From positions 3,211-67,210 of the forward strand of contig NW_008705569.1 in assembly GCF_000186865.1 (NCBI RefSeq): a stretch of 64,000 nucleotides of DNA. The letters are read 5' to 3'. This document shows, piece by piece, positions 38,650-47,832 of this stretch (the stretch's first letter is position 1; every line of letters starts with the position of its first letter). The notes below the pieces were generated by a model. That model was not told where the DNA came from. It was given only the letters and a program-made list of their open reading frames with translations, and made no database searches. This DNA is from Aureococcus anophagefferens (taxonomy: Eukaryota; Sar; Pelagophyceae; Pelagomonadales; Pelagomonadaceae). Made by a program: the position numbers and the translations under genes.

Positions 38650-41193
38650 ATGCGCTTCGTTCTCAAGCCCCTGCTCGCCCTGCTCGCAACTACGTACGCA
38701 AACGACCTCTTCTCCCTGCTCTCGGCCTGCGAGAACGTGACCATCGAGTCCGTCGAGTCGCGGGGCTTCAGCTGCTTGAGCGTGGACAGCGGCGCCGTGG
38801 CGGCGGGCGACGACGCGGCGGCGACGCCGGTCTGCGAGGACACGAAGGCGTGGACCGACGGCTCGAACGGGTGCGCGGCGTACGCGCGGGCCGAGGCCGA
38901 CGGCGAGAAATGGTGCGAACGATTCGGCGCGCGCGGCGCGGGCGCCGACTCGGCGGCGGAGCACTGCTGCGCGTGCGGCGGCGGCACACTCAAGCCCTAC
39001 CGCTTCGGCGTCGGCGACGCGATCCGGTTCCGCGAGCACGTCGACGGCGACGGCACGGGCGACGTGTACCGGCACGGGCGCTTGGTCGACGGCGTCGTCG
39101 TGGCCGTGCGGCCCACGCCCGACTACGCGTACTCGGCGCGCATCAACCGTCGCTTCCCGCTCGTCTTCCTCGCCGAGGAGGCGCACGCCGCGGCGCCGCC
39201 GCCGTCGCGCGACGGCCTCCTGCTCCTCCCCTGCGACGCGACGGACGCGTCCGAGCGCGCGGAGCGGCTCTGGCGGCCGTCGGCGTTCGAGTCGGCCGAA
39301 GGCGAGACCCTGGTGATCCTCGAGCACGCGGTCTCGGGCGCGCGCATCAGCGCGGACTTTGGCGACGAAAAGTTCGCGAAGAAGCAATCGCTCAAGTTTC
39401 CCGGCGAGGTGCGTGCGCCCGACGAGCCGCCCGCCTTCGGCGGCGACGTCCTCCGGCTCCGGAACGCGTTCGACGCCGGCGTGCCCGCCTGGGCCGACGT
39501 CGTGAACATCGGGCGCCGACCGAGCACGAGGAGACACGCGCGGCCGCATTGTTTGACGAGCGCCGCGTTCGGCAAGCCGTCGTACGACAAGCCCGAGTGG
39601 ACGGAGTGCGGCGAGGAGCCCGGCGCCGCCGACGCGTCCAAGGGGCTGCCGGCGACGATGTGGCGACTCGCGTGCGCGGACGACGACGCGCGCTACGAGG
39701 GCGACGCGGCCCTCGCGCGCATCGTCGACCTCCTGTCGCGGCCCGCGCGCGCGATCGCCGCGATGGCGCCGTGGGCCGTGCTCGGAGTCGCGCGAGCGGC
39801 GAGCGCCAAGGACTGCAAGGCCGCCTTCCGCAAAATGGGCCGCGTCCTGCACCCGGACAAGCGCGGCGCGCTCGCGTCCAAGATCGACGACCCGGAGGCC
39901 CTCGCGCGCGCGGACGACCTCTTCCGCGCGGCCCAGGACGCCTACGACGGGCTGAAGAACTCGGACGAGCAGGCGCGGGAACGCTTCCGCCTCGACGAGG
40001 AGACCGACGACGGCCTCTTCGGGTCCTCGCGCGATGTGTTCGAACTGACGACGCCCGGCGATATTACCGTCGAGGACGACGGCGCCGTCCGCCTCGCCGT
40101 GACCGACACCACGACGCTCTGGGTGATTTTTCTGTACAATCCGGGATGCATGATGTCGCGGACCGTCGCGCCTCTCGTCGAACTCGGCGCGCGCGCCGTC
40201 AAGGCCGGCCCGCATCCGGCGGACGTGGACGTCAAGTTCGGCGCGTTCGCGTGCGGCCACCACGCCGAGGCGGGGGGCAGCTTCCAGCGCAAGGGCTACG
40301 CGGCCGTTTTCGAGGACGCCGTCTGCAAGAGCGTCGAGCCGGGCTTCTCCGAGACGCCGCGCATCGGCTCCCTCGTCGAAAACGGGGGCACGCCCGCCTG
40401 GGACGCGTGGCGCCAGTCGTTCGGGCGCGTGACGATCGAGGCGACGCTGGACAACATTCCGGCGAGACTCGCGGCCTTCGCGCGCCAGTCGGCGCGCCTG
40501 GTCGCGTCCGCGGCGACGCTCGAAAGGGCCGAGGACGCCGAGGCCTTCGCGGAGTTCCAAACGACGAACCTGAACAAAACGCGCGCGATCCTCTTCGTCG
40601 ACGGCGCGAGCCCGCATGCCTCGGCCGTGGAGATGGCGCTCGCGTCGCGGGCGCGGAGCCTGCGGCACGCGGGCGCGGCCGTCCTCGTCGCCGAGTGCGA
40701 GGCGGACGAGAACTGCGACGCGGACGAAACGCCGCAGATCAAGATCTACGGCCCCGAGTCCCTCGGCGGCCGGTCGCTCGTCGACGAGCCCCTGGCGGAC
40801 CTCCGCGACGCGCAGGTCGCCGTCTCGGCGGCCGCCGCGTTCGCGACGGCCGTCTCGAAGACCGACGGGTCGCTGACCGACGACACGGAGACCTTCACGC
40901 CCGAGGACGACTTGCCGCGGGAGCAGTCCGGCGGCGGCGGCGGCGGCGCGGCGCCGCCGGACCCGACGTGCGAGCTCGGCGCGCCGGACCCCCGGAACAT
41001 CGGCGCGCCGCCGACGGCCGCGCCGCGCGACGTCGAGCCGCCCAAGCTCGAGCCCCCGAAGCTGTCGAAGCGCAACGCCGGCCAGGACACGTGGGCCAAC
41101 GCGGGCGCCAAGAACACGGGCGCGCGCGGGCTCTACGGCGGGAAGCCCATGGGCGGCATCGGGATGGGCGGCACGGCCCGGATCCGGCACTAA
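38650..41193 (+). CDS. secretory J-domain plus thioredoxin-like protein (CMMS active site), paralogue A
   Basis: 847 aa, ATG at 38650, signal peptide RFVLKPLLALLATTYA. A Cys-rich module (SRGFSCLSVDSG to HCCACGGG, residues about 35-110) is followed by a beta-rich region and a J domain (APWAVLGVARAASAKDCKAA, HPD in VLHPDKR near 401). A thioredoxin-like domain comes next, with FLYNPGCMMSRTVAPLVELG (about 500), where the second Cys of CxxC is Ser. A second, motif-less thioredoxin-like stretch precedes a Gly-rich tail. The architecture recalls ER J/PDI proteins (ERdj5), but the CxxS site suggests substrate trapping rather than disulfide exchange. The paralogue lies at 59395-61908. There is no KDEL-type ending. 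Confidence 0.82.
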   Translation: MRFVLKPLLALLATTYANDLFSLLSACENVTIESVESRGFSCLSVDSGAVAAGDDAAATPVCEDTKAWTDGSNGCAAYARAEADGEKWCERFGARGAGADSAAEHCCACGGGTLKPYRFGVGDAIRFREHVDGDGTGDVYRHGRLVDGVVVAVRPTPDYAYSARINRRFPLVFLAEEAHAAAPPPSRDGLLLLPCDATDASERAERLWRPSAFESAEGETLVILEHAVSGARISADFGDEKFAKKQSLKFPGEVRAPDEPPAFGGDVLRLRNAFDAGVPAWADVVNIGRRPSTRRHARPHCLTSAAFGKPSYDKPEWTECGEEPGAADASKGLPATMWRLACADDDARYEGDAALARIVDLLSRPARAIAAMAPWAVLGVARAASAKDCKAAFRKMGRVLHPDKRGALASKIDDPEALARADDLFRAAQDAYDGLKNSDEQARERFRLDEETDDGLFGSSRDVFELTTPGDITVEDDGAVRLAVTDTTTLWVIFLYNPGCMMSRTVAPLVELGARAVKAGPHPADVDVKFGAFACGHHAEAGGSFQRKGYAAVFEDAVCKSVEPGFSETPRIGSLVENGGTPAWDAWRQSFGRVTIEATLDNIPARLAAFARQSARLVASAATLERAEDAEAFAEFQTTNLNKTRAILFVDGASPHASAVEMALASRARSLRHAGAAVLVAECEADENCDADETPQIKIYGPESLGGRSLVDEPLADLRDAQVAVSAAAAFATAVSKTDGSLTDDTETFTPEDDLPREQSGGGGGGAAPPDPTCELGAPDPRNIGAPPTAAPRDVEPPKLEPPKLSKRNAGQDTWANAGAKNTGARGLYGGKPMGGIGMGGTARIRH

Positions 41194-41282
41194 CACCTAA
41201 TAGTAGTAATACACGAGCGTGCCGTCGAACTCACGGCCCGGATCCGGAACTAGCGCTTAATACACGAGCGTGCCGTCGAACT
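41172..41282. repeat. tandem duplication spanning the ends of two convergent genes
   Basis: Copy A (41172-41231) and copy B (41232-41282) both read cacggcccggatccgg, then an a/c difference, ACTA, and later acacgagcgtgccgtcgaac. Copy A is longer by an extra TAGTAA-like insert. Copy A holds the stop of the plus-strand J/thioredoxin gene. Copy B holds the stop of the minus-strand TMTC gene. Each gene therefore has a relic of its own tail in the other copy. Confidence 0.85.
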
Positions 41283-43263
41283 GGCCGTGGTAGCCGCCGT
41301 CGCGCCAGGCGACGTAGACCTCGAGGTTGCGCGCCGCGGCGCTCTTGTGCTCGTGGCGGACCGCGAGGTCGAGCGCGCGCTGGAACTTGTCGCCCTGGAA
41401 GTCGCGGAGGGCCGGGTCGATGAGGTCGCAGATGGCCGCGTTGTTCCAGGCGTAGGGCGCGTGCGGGTAGAGCTCCGTGACCTCGTGCATGAGCCGGCAG
41501 CCCTCGTCGCTCTGGCCGAGGAGCAGGAGGCACTTGCCCCGGAAGACCATGACCTTGGGGTTCCGCGGCACGCGCAGGTCGTCCACGGCCCGCAGGCCCC
41601 GCGCGAGGAGGTCCGCGCTGCTGCGATGGTTGTCGCCGTGGTGCAGCAGGTACTCCGCGTACGTGTCGAGGCACCGCCAGTCGTAGGGGTCCGCGCGGAC
41701 GCAGTGCTCCAGGAGCACGACGTCGTTGCGCCAGATCTGGCAGAGCTCGCGGTCCGCCTTGGCCGCGGCGCCCAGCGCGGCGGCGAAGCCGACGAGCGCG
41801 AGCAGCCCCGCGACGAGCGCCCGCGGCCGGCCCCGCGCCGCGCCCGCGTCGAAGCTCGAGGCGAGCGACGCGGCCGCGAGCGGCGCCATCGCGAGCGACG
41901 GCAGGTAGAGGTAGCGGTCGCCGCCCTTCTGGATCATGCCGTGCTGGATCAGACCGCAGGTCGGCAGGAACATGGCGACGACGTGGACCCAGGCCGCGAG
42001 CGCCGCGCCGCGGTCGACGCCCGCGGCCCACCGCGCGGCCGCCGCGCCGCTCAAAAAGACGAACGCGGCCGCGGCGACCCAGACCTCGGAGTCGTCGTGG
42101 CCCGGCTCGAAGTAGAGGTCGCGCTGCGTGTAGTGGGGGCTGAGCTTCGCCGGGTAGGCGGCCTTGGAGAGGCAGAAGAAGATCGTCACGAGGCCCTTGG
42201 CCGCGCGCTGCTCGACGCGGTCGAGGCGGATGACGTCCGCGTCCGGGTCGTGGCCGAGGCGGTTCGCGCGGAGCGTGACGGGCACCATGGCCGCCGTGAC
42301 GGCGGCGTAGCCCAGGAGGTGGCCCGCGCGGGCTCGGAGCGCGCGCGCTCGGATCAGGACGAGGTCGAGCGCGAAGACCGCCGCGGGCGCGGGGATGGTC
42401 ACGCTCTTCGAGAGCGTCGCGCAGAGGTAGAGCGTCGGGCCGACGACGCGCAAGACCGCCGTGCGCCCGCCGCGTCGCTCCGCGCGCAGGAGCGCGACGT
42501 GGGTCCAGAGCGCCGCGAGCATGAACGACGCCGCGAGCGGGTACGGCTGCGCGGACGTCCAGCCGACGACCTCGACGTGGACCGGGTGGAGCGCCCAGCA
42601 CGCCGCCGCCGCCGCCGCCGCCACGCGCCGGCGGCGCGGCGTGGCGCCCACGGCCGCGGCGTCCAGGACCGCGGCGCAGACCGCGAAGAGCGCGACGGCG
42701 CACGCCGCGTGCAGCCCGAGCGTCGCCATGCGGTGGCACCAGGCGTTGACCGTGAGCAGGCCCGACGCCTCCTCGAGGTCCGCCGTCGCGCGCTGGACCA
42801 GCGCCTTGAGCAGCCAGCCCAGCGGCTCGAAGACGTTGACGCGCTCCGCGGCGAACATCTTGCGCAGGAGCTCGCGGCTCAGCGGCTTGCGCACGAGCTC
42901 GTTCTCGAGGAAGTTGGACCGGTCGTCCCACTCGCCGGCCAGGCCCCAGCCCAGGTACGCGTCCAGCATCGGCGCGTAGGCGGCGAGCACGAGGCCGACG
43001 ATGGCGCCGGCGAGCGCGACGCCCAGGAGGGCGTCGACGACGCTCCACGGCGTGCTCGCCGCCCGCTTCTCCGGCTGCGGCGAGCACACCGGCTCAGCCT
43101 CGCACGACGACGCCGACGCGTTGACGTCGTCGCACGACGAAGTGTCGCCATGGTCGTCCGAATCCTCCACCATCGCAGCGACGCAGGGCTGCCCTTGCGG
43201 CAACTCCGGTTTCTTGAGGCGATTGATCCATCGAATCACGATCGTTCTTGCAAGCGCATGCAT
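41257..43263 (-). CDS. TMTC-type protein O-mannosyltransferase with TPR repeats
   Basis: 668 aa from the first ATG (43261-43263). A later ATG at 43173 (MVEDSDDHGD) would give 638 aa and is equally plausible. About ten membrane helices follow. The ALHPVHVEVVGWTSAQPYPL segment matches the TMTC motif 'HPVHtEaVa', and GGDRYLYLPSLAMAPLAAA matches 'ERYLYlPS'. The lumenal C-terminus contains TPR-like helices (VFRGKCLLLLGQSDEGCRLM, YAWNNAAICDLIDPALRDF). TMTC proteins use dolichol-phosphate-mannose to O-mannosylate cadherin-like or other beta-sandwich domains in the ER. Animal homologues have more TPRs; this one is short. Confidence 0.85.
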   Translation of the reverse strand: MHALARTIVIRWINRLKKPELPQGQPCVAAMVEDSDDHGDTSSCDDVNASASSCEAEPVCSPQPEKRAASTPWSVVDALLGVALAGAIVGLVLAAYAPMLDAYLGWGLAGEWDDRSNFLENELVRKPLSRELLRKMFAAERVNVFEPLGWLLKALVQRATADLEEASGLLTVNAWCHRMATLGLHAACAVALFAVCAAVLDAAAVGATPRRRRVAAAAAAACWALHPVHVEVVGWTSAQPYPLAASFMLAALWTHVALLRAERRGGRTAVLRVVGPTLYLCATLSKSVTIPAPAAVFALDLVLIRARALRARAGHLLGYAAVTAAMVPVTLRANRLGHDPDADVIRLDRVEQRAAKGLVTIFFCLSKAAYPAKLSPHYTQRDLYFEPGHDDSEVWVAAAAFVFLSGAAAARWAAGVDRGAALAAWVHVVAMFLPTCGLIQHGMIQKGGDRYLYLPSLAMAPLAAASLASSFDAGAARGRPRALVAGLLALVGFAAALGAAAKADRELCQIWRNDVVLLEHCVRADPYDWRCLDTYAEYLLHHGDNHRSSADLLARGLRAVDDLRVPRNPKVMVFRGKCLLLLGQSDEGCRLMHEVTELYPHAPYAWNNAAICDLIDPALRDFQGDKFQRALDLAVRHEHKSAAARNLEVYVAWRDGGYHGQFDGTLVY

Positions 43264-43310
43264 GCATCCTCGTGTAGACAAACAAAACAGAAGCGTGTAT
43301 TAACAGCACC

Positions 43311-44710
43311 TCACCTTCGCCGCTTCTGCGCGTTCGTCGCGAGCTGGCCGCAGGCCGCGGCCTCGTCGTCGCCGCGCGCGTTGCGGACGCCGATGAAGAG
43401 GCCCGGCGCGTGGGCCTTGAGCTCGCGCTGGAAGGCGCTGACGGCGTCGAAGGACGGCCGCTGGAAGGCGTCGGCGGCGTCGATGGGGTTGTAGGGGATG
43501 AGGTCGACGATGAGCCGCGGCGTTTCCGCTCTCACCGGCTGCACGAACTCCGCGAGCGCGCGCGCGTGCTCCAAGCTATCGTTCACGCCCGCCAACAGCG
43601 TCACGGCCAGCATGACGCTCCGCTCCTTGGAGTGCATGGGCCGCGTCGCGCGGAGCGCGTCCAAGAGACCGTCGCGGAGCGCCTCGGGCTCCCAGGCGGC
43701 CGTCGGCACGAGCCGCTTGCGCAGGTCCGCGTCGACGGCGTGCACGGACCTGGGCAGCACAAGAGTGATAAAACGTCGCTTCAATGTGAGTTTTCCGCGC
43801 GCGCGCGTTACGGAAAACACATCCACGCTTCGAGACCGTTCCGAGAGATGATCGCTCGTCCAAAAATCAGCCGAAACGAGTGGAAAATGGCCGAGATCGG
43901 AGCCTTTGAAGTTGGGAATTTCGCTCTCTTGTGCTGCCCTGGCACGGACCACGCGAGCTGGCCCGGCGCCGCGGCGAGCGCGAGGAACGCCGACGGCGAC
44001 GGCCCCACGGTCGAGAGCGTCAGGCGGTGCCGGGAGAAGCCGAAGCGGTCCGGGTCCGTGAAGCACTCCGCCGCGGCCTTGGCGTGCTTCGGGTTCGTGC
44101 CCGCGTCGCCCATGCCCATGAAGACGATGGACCGCAGCGGCGGCAGGTCCGGCACGCTCCGCGCCGCGCGCAGCGCGAGCCAGAGCTGCGCGGCGATCTC
44201 GTCGTCCGTGAGCGACCGAATCAGGCCCATCTTGCCCGTCGCGCAGAACGCGCAGCCCATGGCGCAGCCGACCTGGGAAGACACGCACAACGTCGACGTC
44301 GCCTTGCCGCGCGTGAGCTGCGGGATGAGCACGGCCTCGACGGCGTCGCGGTCGCCGAACTCCACGAGGAGCTTCGTCGTCCCGTCCTCGGCGGTCCGCG
44401 CGTCCGCGCAGCGCGCGTCCGCGCCCGAGCCGTAGGCCGCCGTCAGCGTCTCGCGCGTCCACCGCGACAGCTCGGGCGTCTCCTCCTGGACGCACGGGTC
44501 CCGGCCCTCGCGCAGCGCCTTCCACACGGAGCGCGTCCGCGCCTCGCCGATGAGGCTCCGCAGCGACTCCACGGGCGTCGTCAGGAGGCCCGGCGCTCTT
44601 AAAGAAGAGGTCGTCGTCAATGGCTTTGCAATGGTCGAGAGCGCTCGGGTCTGTGCGAGAAGCAGCGCGAGCACTTGCAGCGGCCGAATGACCTTCGTCA
44701 TGGCCATCAT
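43311..44710 (-). CDS. RlmN/Cfr-type radical SAM enzyme, probably organellar, interrupted by an introner-element intron
   Basis: 399 aa from exons 44710-43950 and 43749-43311. The leader (IRPLQVLALLLAQTRALS) suggests import into the plastid. The catalytic core has TLCVSSQVGCAMGCAFC, with the CxxxCxxC cluster ligands and the upstream Cys that forms the methyl-RNA adduct position. It also has FMGMGDAG (GMGEP equivalent), and the C-terminal Cys in RGDDEAAACGQLA. Splicing at TG|G restores LAWSVHAVDADLRKRLVP, exactly the RlmN 'LAvSLHAp-d-eLR-kLVP' block, which fixes the intron boundaries. RlmN makes 2-methyladenosine in 23S rRNA and tRNA. The substrate here is presumably organellar. Confidence 0.92.
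43750..43941 (-). mobile_element. introner element, second copy (192 bp)
   Basis: On the gene's strand the element starts CAGGGCAGCACAAGAG and ends CTCTTGTGCTGCCCAG: inverted repeats matching at 15 of 16 positions. The flanking 8-bp duplication (GTCCGTGC on the gene strand) sits at 43942-43949 and 43742-43749. The intron (43750-43949, 200 nt) takes GT from the target duplication and AG from the element end. Its length equals that of the copy at 31599-31790, and both share the core TTCGGCTGATTTTTGGACGA in the same orientation relative to transcription. Confidence 0.95.
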
Positions 44711-45232
44711 CGTCACGAGTGCAATGTCGCCGCGACTTCATCATGCCGAAGGAGCAGCCCGATTGCTGCCCGTCGGCGTCGGCGCCTTTGCGCGCCGCTG
44801 CTGCTGCGTTAGCCGGTGATGGGGCTGCGTTGGGAGCTCACTATATCGCTCTAGACGAAACTCGGCAAAAAAACAGGCATCCCTCTCGTGTAAAGTCTGA
44901 GGCCACAGGACACCAGGCCCCATGATTGAAGACCGCAAGTGGCGAAGCACGATAAGTACGCCAGGCTAGACTCCAAACGGCACCAGAGCGACCCCGAGCC
45001 GGCGCAGGCCGCTCCATCAGGGCCGTAGGGACCGGGGGGGGGCTAACAGGAACGCAGAGCGTCGGGGAACTCGGATGGCTCCTGCGGCGCGGTCACGCAC
45101 TCGGGCCACGGTGCGCAGCGCCCGGCCTCGTTGTCCGCGGAGTCGGGGTCGTATCTCTCTGTCGACCTCTCCCAGCATCGGAGATCTTATTTCATCCGTG
45201 AGATCACTCGTTGGAACAAAAAAAGTGACCCC

Positions 45233-45238
45233 GTGCCG

Positions 45239-45320
<82 letters not shown>
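45233..45320 (+). repeat. 9-bp minisatellite (CGCGCCGTC-type), about nine copies
   Basis: The unit gcgccgtcc repeats head to tail without interruption, between a poly-A-containing segment and CGCTTCGCGG. The period is a multiple of three, so open frames run through it on both strands and encode simple Arg-Pro, Val-Arg-Ala or Thr-Ala-Arg peptides. These are not taken as genes. Confidence 0.9.
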
Positions 45321-45321
<1 letters not shown>

Positions 45322-45827
45322 CTTCGCGGAAGGGAGATTCGAAGCCGCGACCCCCTCGCGTCCAGCGGGGCATCCAGCGGTTGGGAAGAATTTATTTCGG
45401 GCCTCATCAGCCGTTCCCGTACATAAACGCCCTCCCTTTGTGGCCCATGATCACACACCCAATCCCACAAAGTTTGCCGGCGATTCGACCAATCATCGAC
45501 ATGCCAGCACGCGGTGGACATCCAGCGGAGGAAGCAGGGATCGTATGCCCCGAGACACCCGCATTGCGCGCCGAAAGAGGCGACTCGCCCATGCTCTACG
45601 AAGCGCCCGCGCTCATCGTTATCTTCAAAAAATCCTAGAAAATAGAGACTTGGCCGGGGGTTCGGTAACCTTTTCGATTCGCAAATGGGGCGCCGCCCAT
45701 TAAAAAAACGTTTAGGTTACCGCGAAACGGCCTCGATGGGGCCGAGCTAGCCTCGAGTCAAGCCCGCCGAGCGAGATGAGGGGCCGGAACGAGATCCAGC
45801 GGGCGTACTTGTCGCGCATCGCCACCG

Positions 45828-46265
45828 GTGCCGTTTAACATACTAGTACCCCGCCGGCGGGATATATATGCTAGGTGGCGACGGCGATCAGTCTTTCGAC
45901 GGAGCCTGGGTCACCACGGGGTTCACTTGGAGCTCCACGTCGACCCCCGACGGGGGCTTGAGGTCGGCCTTGGCGGACCCGCGGCCGCGTTTCAAGCACA
46001 CGGCGACGCCGAGCCTGAGGACGACGACGAGCATCAGGACGCCTGGGACGCGGCCGTGTTCGGCCGGGACGACGACGTCTTCGCGCACGTCCCCACGTTC
46101 TGGCGCAGCGATCGCGACGTGTGGGGGTTGGCGCTTAATGCCTCGGGCCTCCCCCGCCGCGAAGGCCTCGCGCATAAGTACGCGCATTCGGACGTCGTCG
46201 CGGCCTTCGTCGGACGGCGCCGGTACCGGTGCACCGAGGGGGTTGACCGCCGGTATGCCTGGTAG
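45828..46265 (+). CDS. possible small gene or exon, DUF4116-like stretch
   Basis: A 145-codon frame whose second half reads DVFAHVPTFWRSDRDVWGLA, then AHKYAHSDVVAAFVGRRR. The pattern 'DRDV-x-x-A-L-x-x-x-G ... A-x-x-Y' resembles DUF4116-type repeats found in algal and protist genomes, but only one repeat is visible. The first half is low-complexity and could be untranslated. The frame ends where the 11-bp minisatellite begins. It could be a fragment of a repeat gene. Confidence 0.25.
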   Translation: MPFNILVPRRRDIYARWRRRSVFRRSLGHHGVHLELHVDPRRGLEVGLGGPAAAFQAHGDAEPEDDDEHQDAWDAAVFGRDDDVFAHVPTFWRSDRDVWGLALNASGLPRREGLAHKYAHSDVVAAFVGRRRYRCTEGVDRRYAW

Positions 46266-46735
46266 TATGCGCCCGCTATGCGGGCTTTATGCGGGCTTTA
46301 TGCGGGCTTTATGCGGGCTTTATGCGGGTGGTATGCGGGTGGTATGCGGGTGGTATGCTGGTGGTATGCTGGTGGTATGCGGGTGGTATGCGTCTGCTAT
46401 GCCGGTGGTATGCGGCTGCTATGCCGGTGGTATGCGGCTGCTATGCCGGTGGTATGCGGCTGCTATGCTGGTGGTATGCGGCTGCTACGCTGGTGGTATG
46501 CTGGTGGGCTGCTATGCTGGTCTTATGCGCCTGCTATGCTGGTGGTATGCGGCTGCTATGCTGGTCTTATGCGGCTGCTATGCTGGTGGTATGCGCCTGC
46601 TATGCGCCTGCTATGCGTCTGCTATGCGCCTGCTATGCGCCTGCTATGCGTCTGCTATGCGCCCGCTATGCGTCTGCTATGCGGCTGCTATGCGGCTGCT
46701 ATGCTGGTGTATGCCGTGGCTGGTGTATGCCTGGT
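46254..46735 (+). repeat. 11-bp minisatellite (TATGCnnnTGn), about 40 units, open in all three forward frames
   Basis: Units are TATGC followed by variable six-mers: GGGCTT, GGGTGG, TGGTGG, GGCTGC, CGGTGG, GCCTGC, GTCTGC. Variants cluster and alternate, so the array has higher-order structure. It begins with four GGGCTT units, then GGGTGG and TGGTGG, then alternates GGCTGC with CGGTGG, and ends in GCCTGC/GTCTGC. Because 11 is not a multiple of three, each frame reads the same 11-residue Cys/Tyr/Met peptide. It ends about 135 bp before the PSMB4 start. Confidence 0.95.
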
Positions 46736-46869
46736 GGTCGGCCCCCTCTGCCGGTGCAGGCCTCGGTGCCGGACGGCCGCGCGGCCCCTTCCAGCCCGAG
46801 ACCATCGGTGGACGCTCGCGGCGTAGAATAAAGACGGTCGCGCGCGCCGCCGTAGCGCTCCTCGCGACG

Positions 46870-47763
46870 ATGTTGTTCGCCGGGCACGAACCCGGTGACC
46901 CGCCAGCGTCGCGACGCGAAAAAATCCGCCCCGGGCCCCGCGGACCCGCCGCCCCCATCGCAGCGCGCGCCAACAATGTCGTCTCGTCGTCGCCGTCGGC
47001 GCCGCCGCGCCAGCACACGTCGCGCCCCATCGTGACGGGCACGTCCGTCCTCGGCATCAAGGCGCGCCCGCCCCGCGTCCCGCGAAAGAGCGCGAACCGT
47101 CGAGGACCGCGCGCGCGCGCCCCTCCGCAGTACAAGGACGGCGTCATGCTCGCGGCGGACACGCTCGCGTCCTACGGGTCCCTGGCCATGTTCAAGGACG
47201 TGCAGCGCATCTCGAAGACGGGCTCCTACACGCTCGTCGGCGCGTCGGGGGAGATGAGCGACTACCACGCCATCCTCCGGAAGCTCGAGGGCCTCGAGCG
47301 CGACAACCTGAACGCGAACGACGGCTTCGAGCACAGCCCCGTGGAGATCTACAGCTACCTGCGCGCGGTCATGTACCAGGCGCGGAACAAGTTCAACCCG
47401 CTCTGGAACTCGCTCGTCGTCGGCGGCTACAAGGACGGCAAGGCGTTCCTCGGGTCCGTCGACCTCCGGGGCACGGCGTACGAGGACGACGTCATCGCGA
47501 CGGGCTTCGGCGCGCACCTCGCGCTGCCCATCATGCGCGCCAAGTGGCACGCGGACATCGACGAGGGCGAGGCGCGCGCGCTCCTCGAGGACTGCCTCCG
47601 CGTCCTCTTCTACCGCGACTGCCGCGCGCTGGACATGGTCGTCCTGTCCAAGGCCACGGCCGACGGCACGCTCGTCTCCGACCCCTACAAGATCGAGACC
47701 GACTGGTCCTCCGCGTCCTTCGTCGTCCCCAAGGCCGGCGAGGACGGCGACGGCGGCTGGTGA
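46870..47763 (+). CDS. PSMB4: 20S proteasome subunit beta type-4 (beta7)
   Basis: 274 aa from exons 46870-47061 and 47131-47763. The propeptide region ends at RPIVTGTSVLGIK, matching the conserved PSMB4 'P-x-VTGTSVLG-x-K'. A 69-nt intron then begins with GC and ends with CAG, and joins K to YKDGVMLAADTLASYGSLA. The intron length is a multiple of three with no stop, so unspliced RNA stays open. The core keeps DYHAILRKLEGL, NPLWNSLVVGGYKDGKAFLG, the GFGAHLALPIMR segment and VLFYRDCRALDMVVLSKA. Beta7 is a non-catalytic ring subunit whose C-tail clamps the two half-proteasomes. An 11-bp minisatellite lies immediately upstream. Confidence 0.93.
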   Translation: MLFAGHEPGDPPASRREKIRPGPRGPAAPIAARANNVVSSSPSAPPRQHTSRPIVTGTSVLGIKARPPRVPRKSANRRGPRARAPPQYKDGVMLAADTLASYGSLAMFKDVQRISKTGSYTLVGASGEMSDYHAILRKLEGLERDNLNANDGFEHSPVEIYSYLRAVMYQARNKFNPLWNSLVVGGYKDGKAFLGSVDLRGTAYEDDVIATGFGAHLALPIMRAKWHADIDEGEARALLEDCLRVLFYRDCRALDMVVLSKATADGTLVSDPYKIETDWSSASFVVPKAGEDGDGGW

Positions 47764-47832
47764 CGGGCCCGCGTCCCGCGGCCGCCGCACCCCACACGCC
47801 GCGGCCCGCCTAAGCGCACTGGCAGCCCTTAC

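Larger units (their letters stand above)
44711..46869. other. repeat-rich 2.2 kb gap between RlmN-like and PSMB4 genes
   Basis: The gap holds a 9-bp minisatellite (about 45233-45320), an unassigned open frame (45828-46265), and an 11-bp minisatellite (about 46254-46735). A lower-GC stretch at about 45640-45720 has GGTAACC and GGTTACC on opposite sides of an A run. The remainder shows no convincing coding signal. It is the largest non-genic block in the window. Confidence 0.6.

Noticed and set aside
45017..45373. tRNA-like T-arm (GGTCGCGGCTTCGAATC on the minus strand near 45340)
   Set aside because: No anticodon arm or acceptor pairing can be drawn around it, and it abuts a minisatellite.
45204..45521. 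Arg-Pro, Thr-Ala-Arg and Gly-Ala-Asp repeat peptides across the 9-bp minisatellite
   Set aside because: These are products of a nine-base simple repeat on both strands without a start context or flanking coding signal.
46278..46831. Cys/Tyr-rich 180-codon proteins from the 11-bp array
   Set aside because: All three frames give the same peptide, which is a property of the repeat rather than evidence of a gene.
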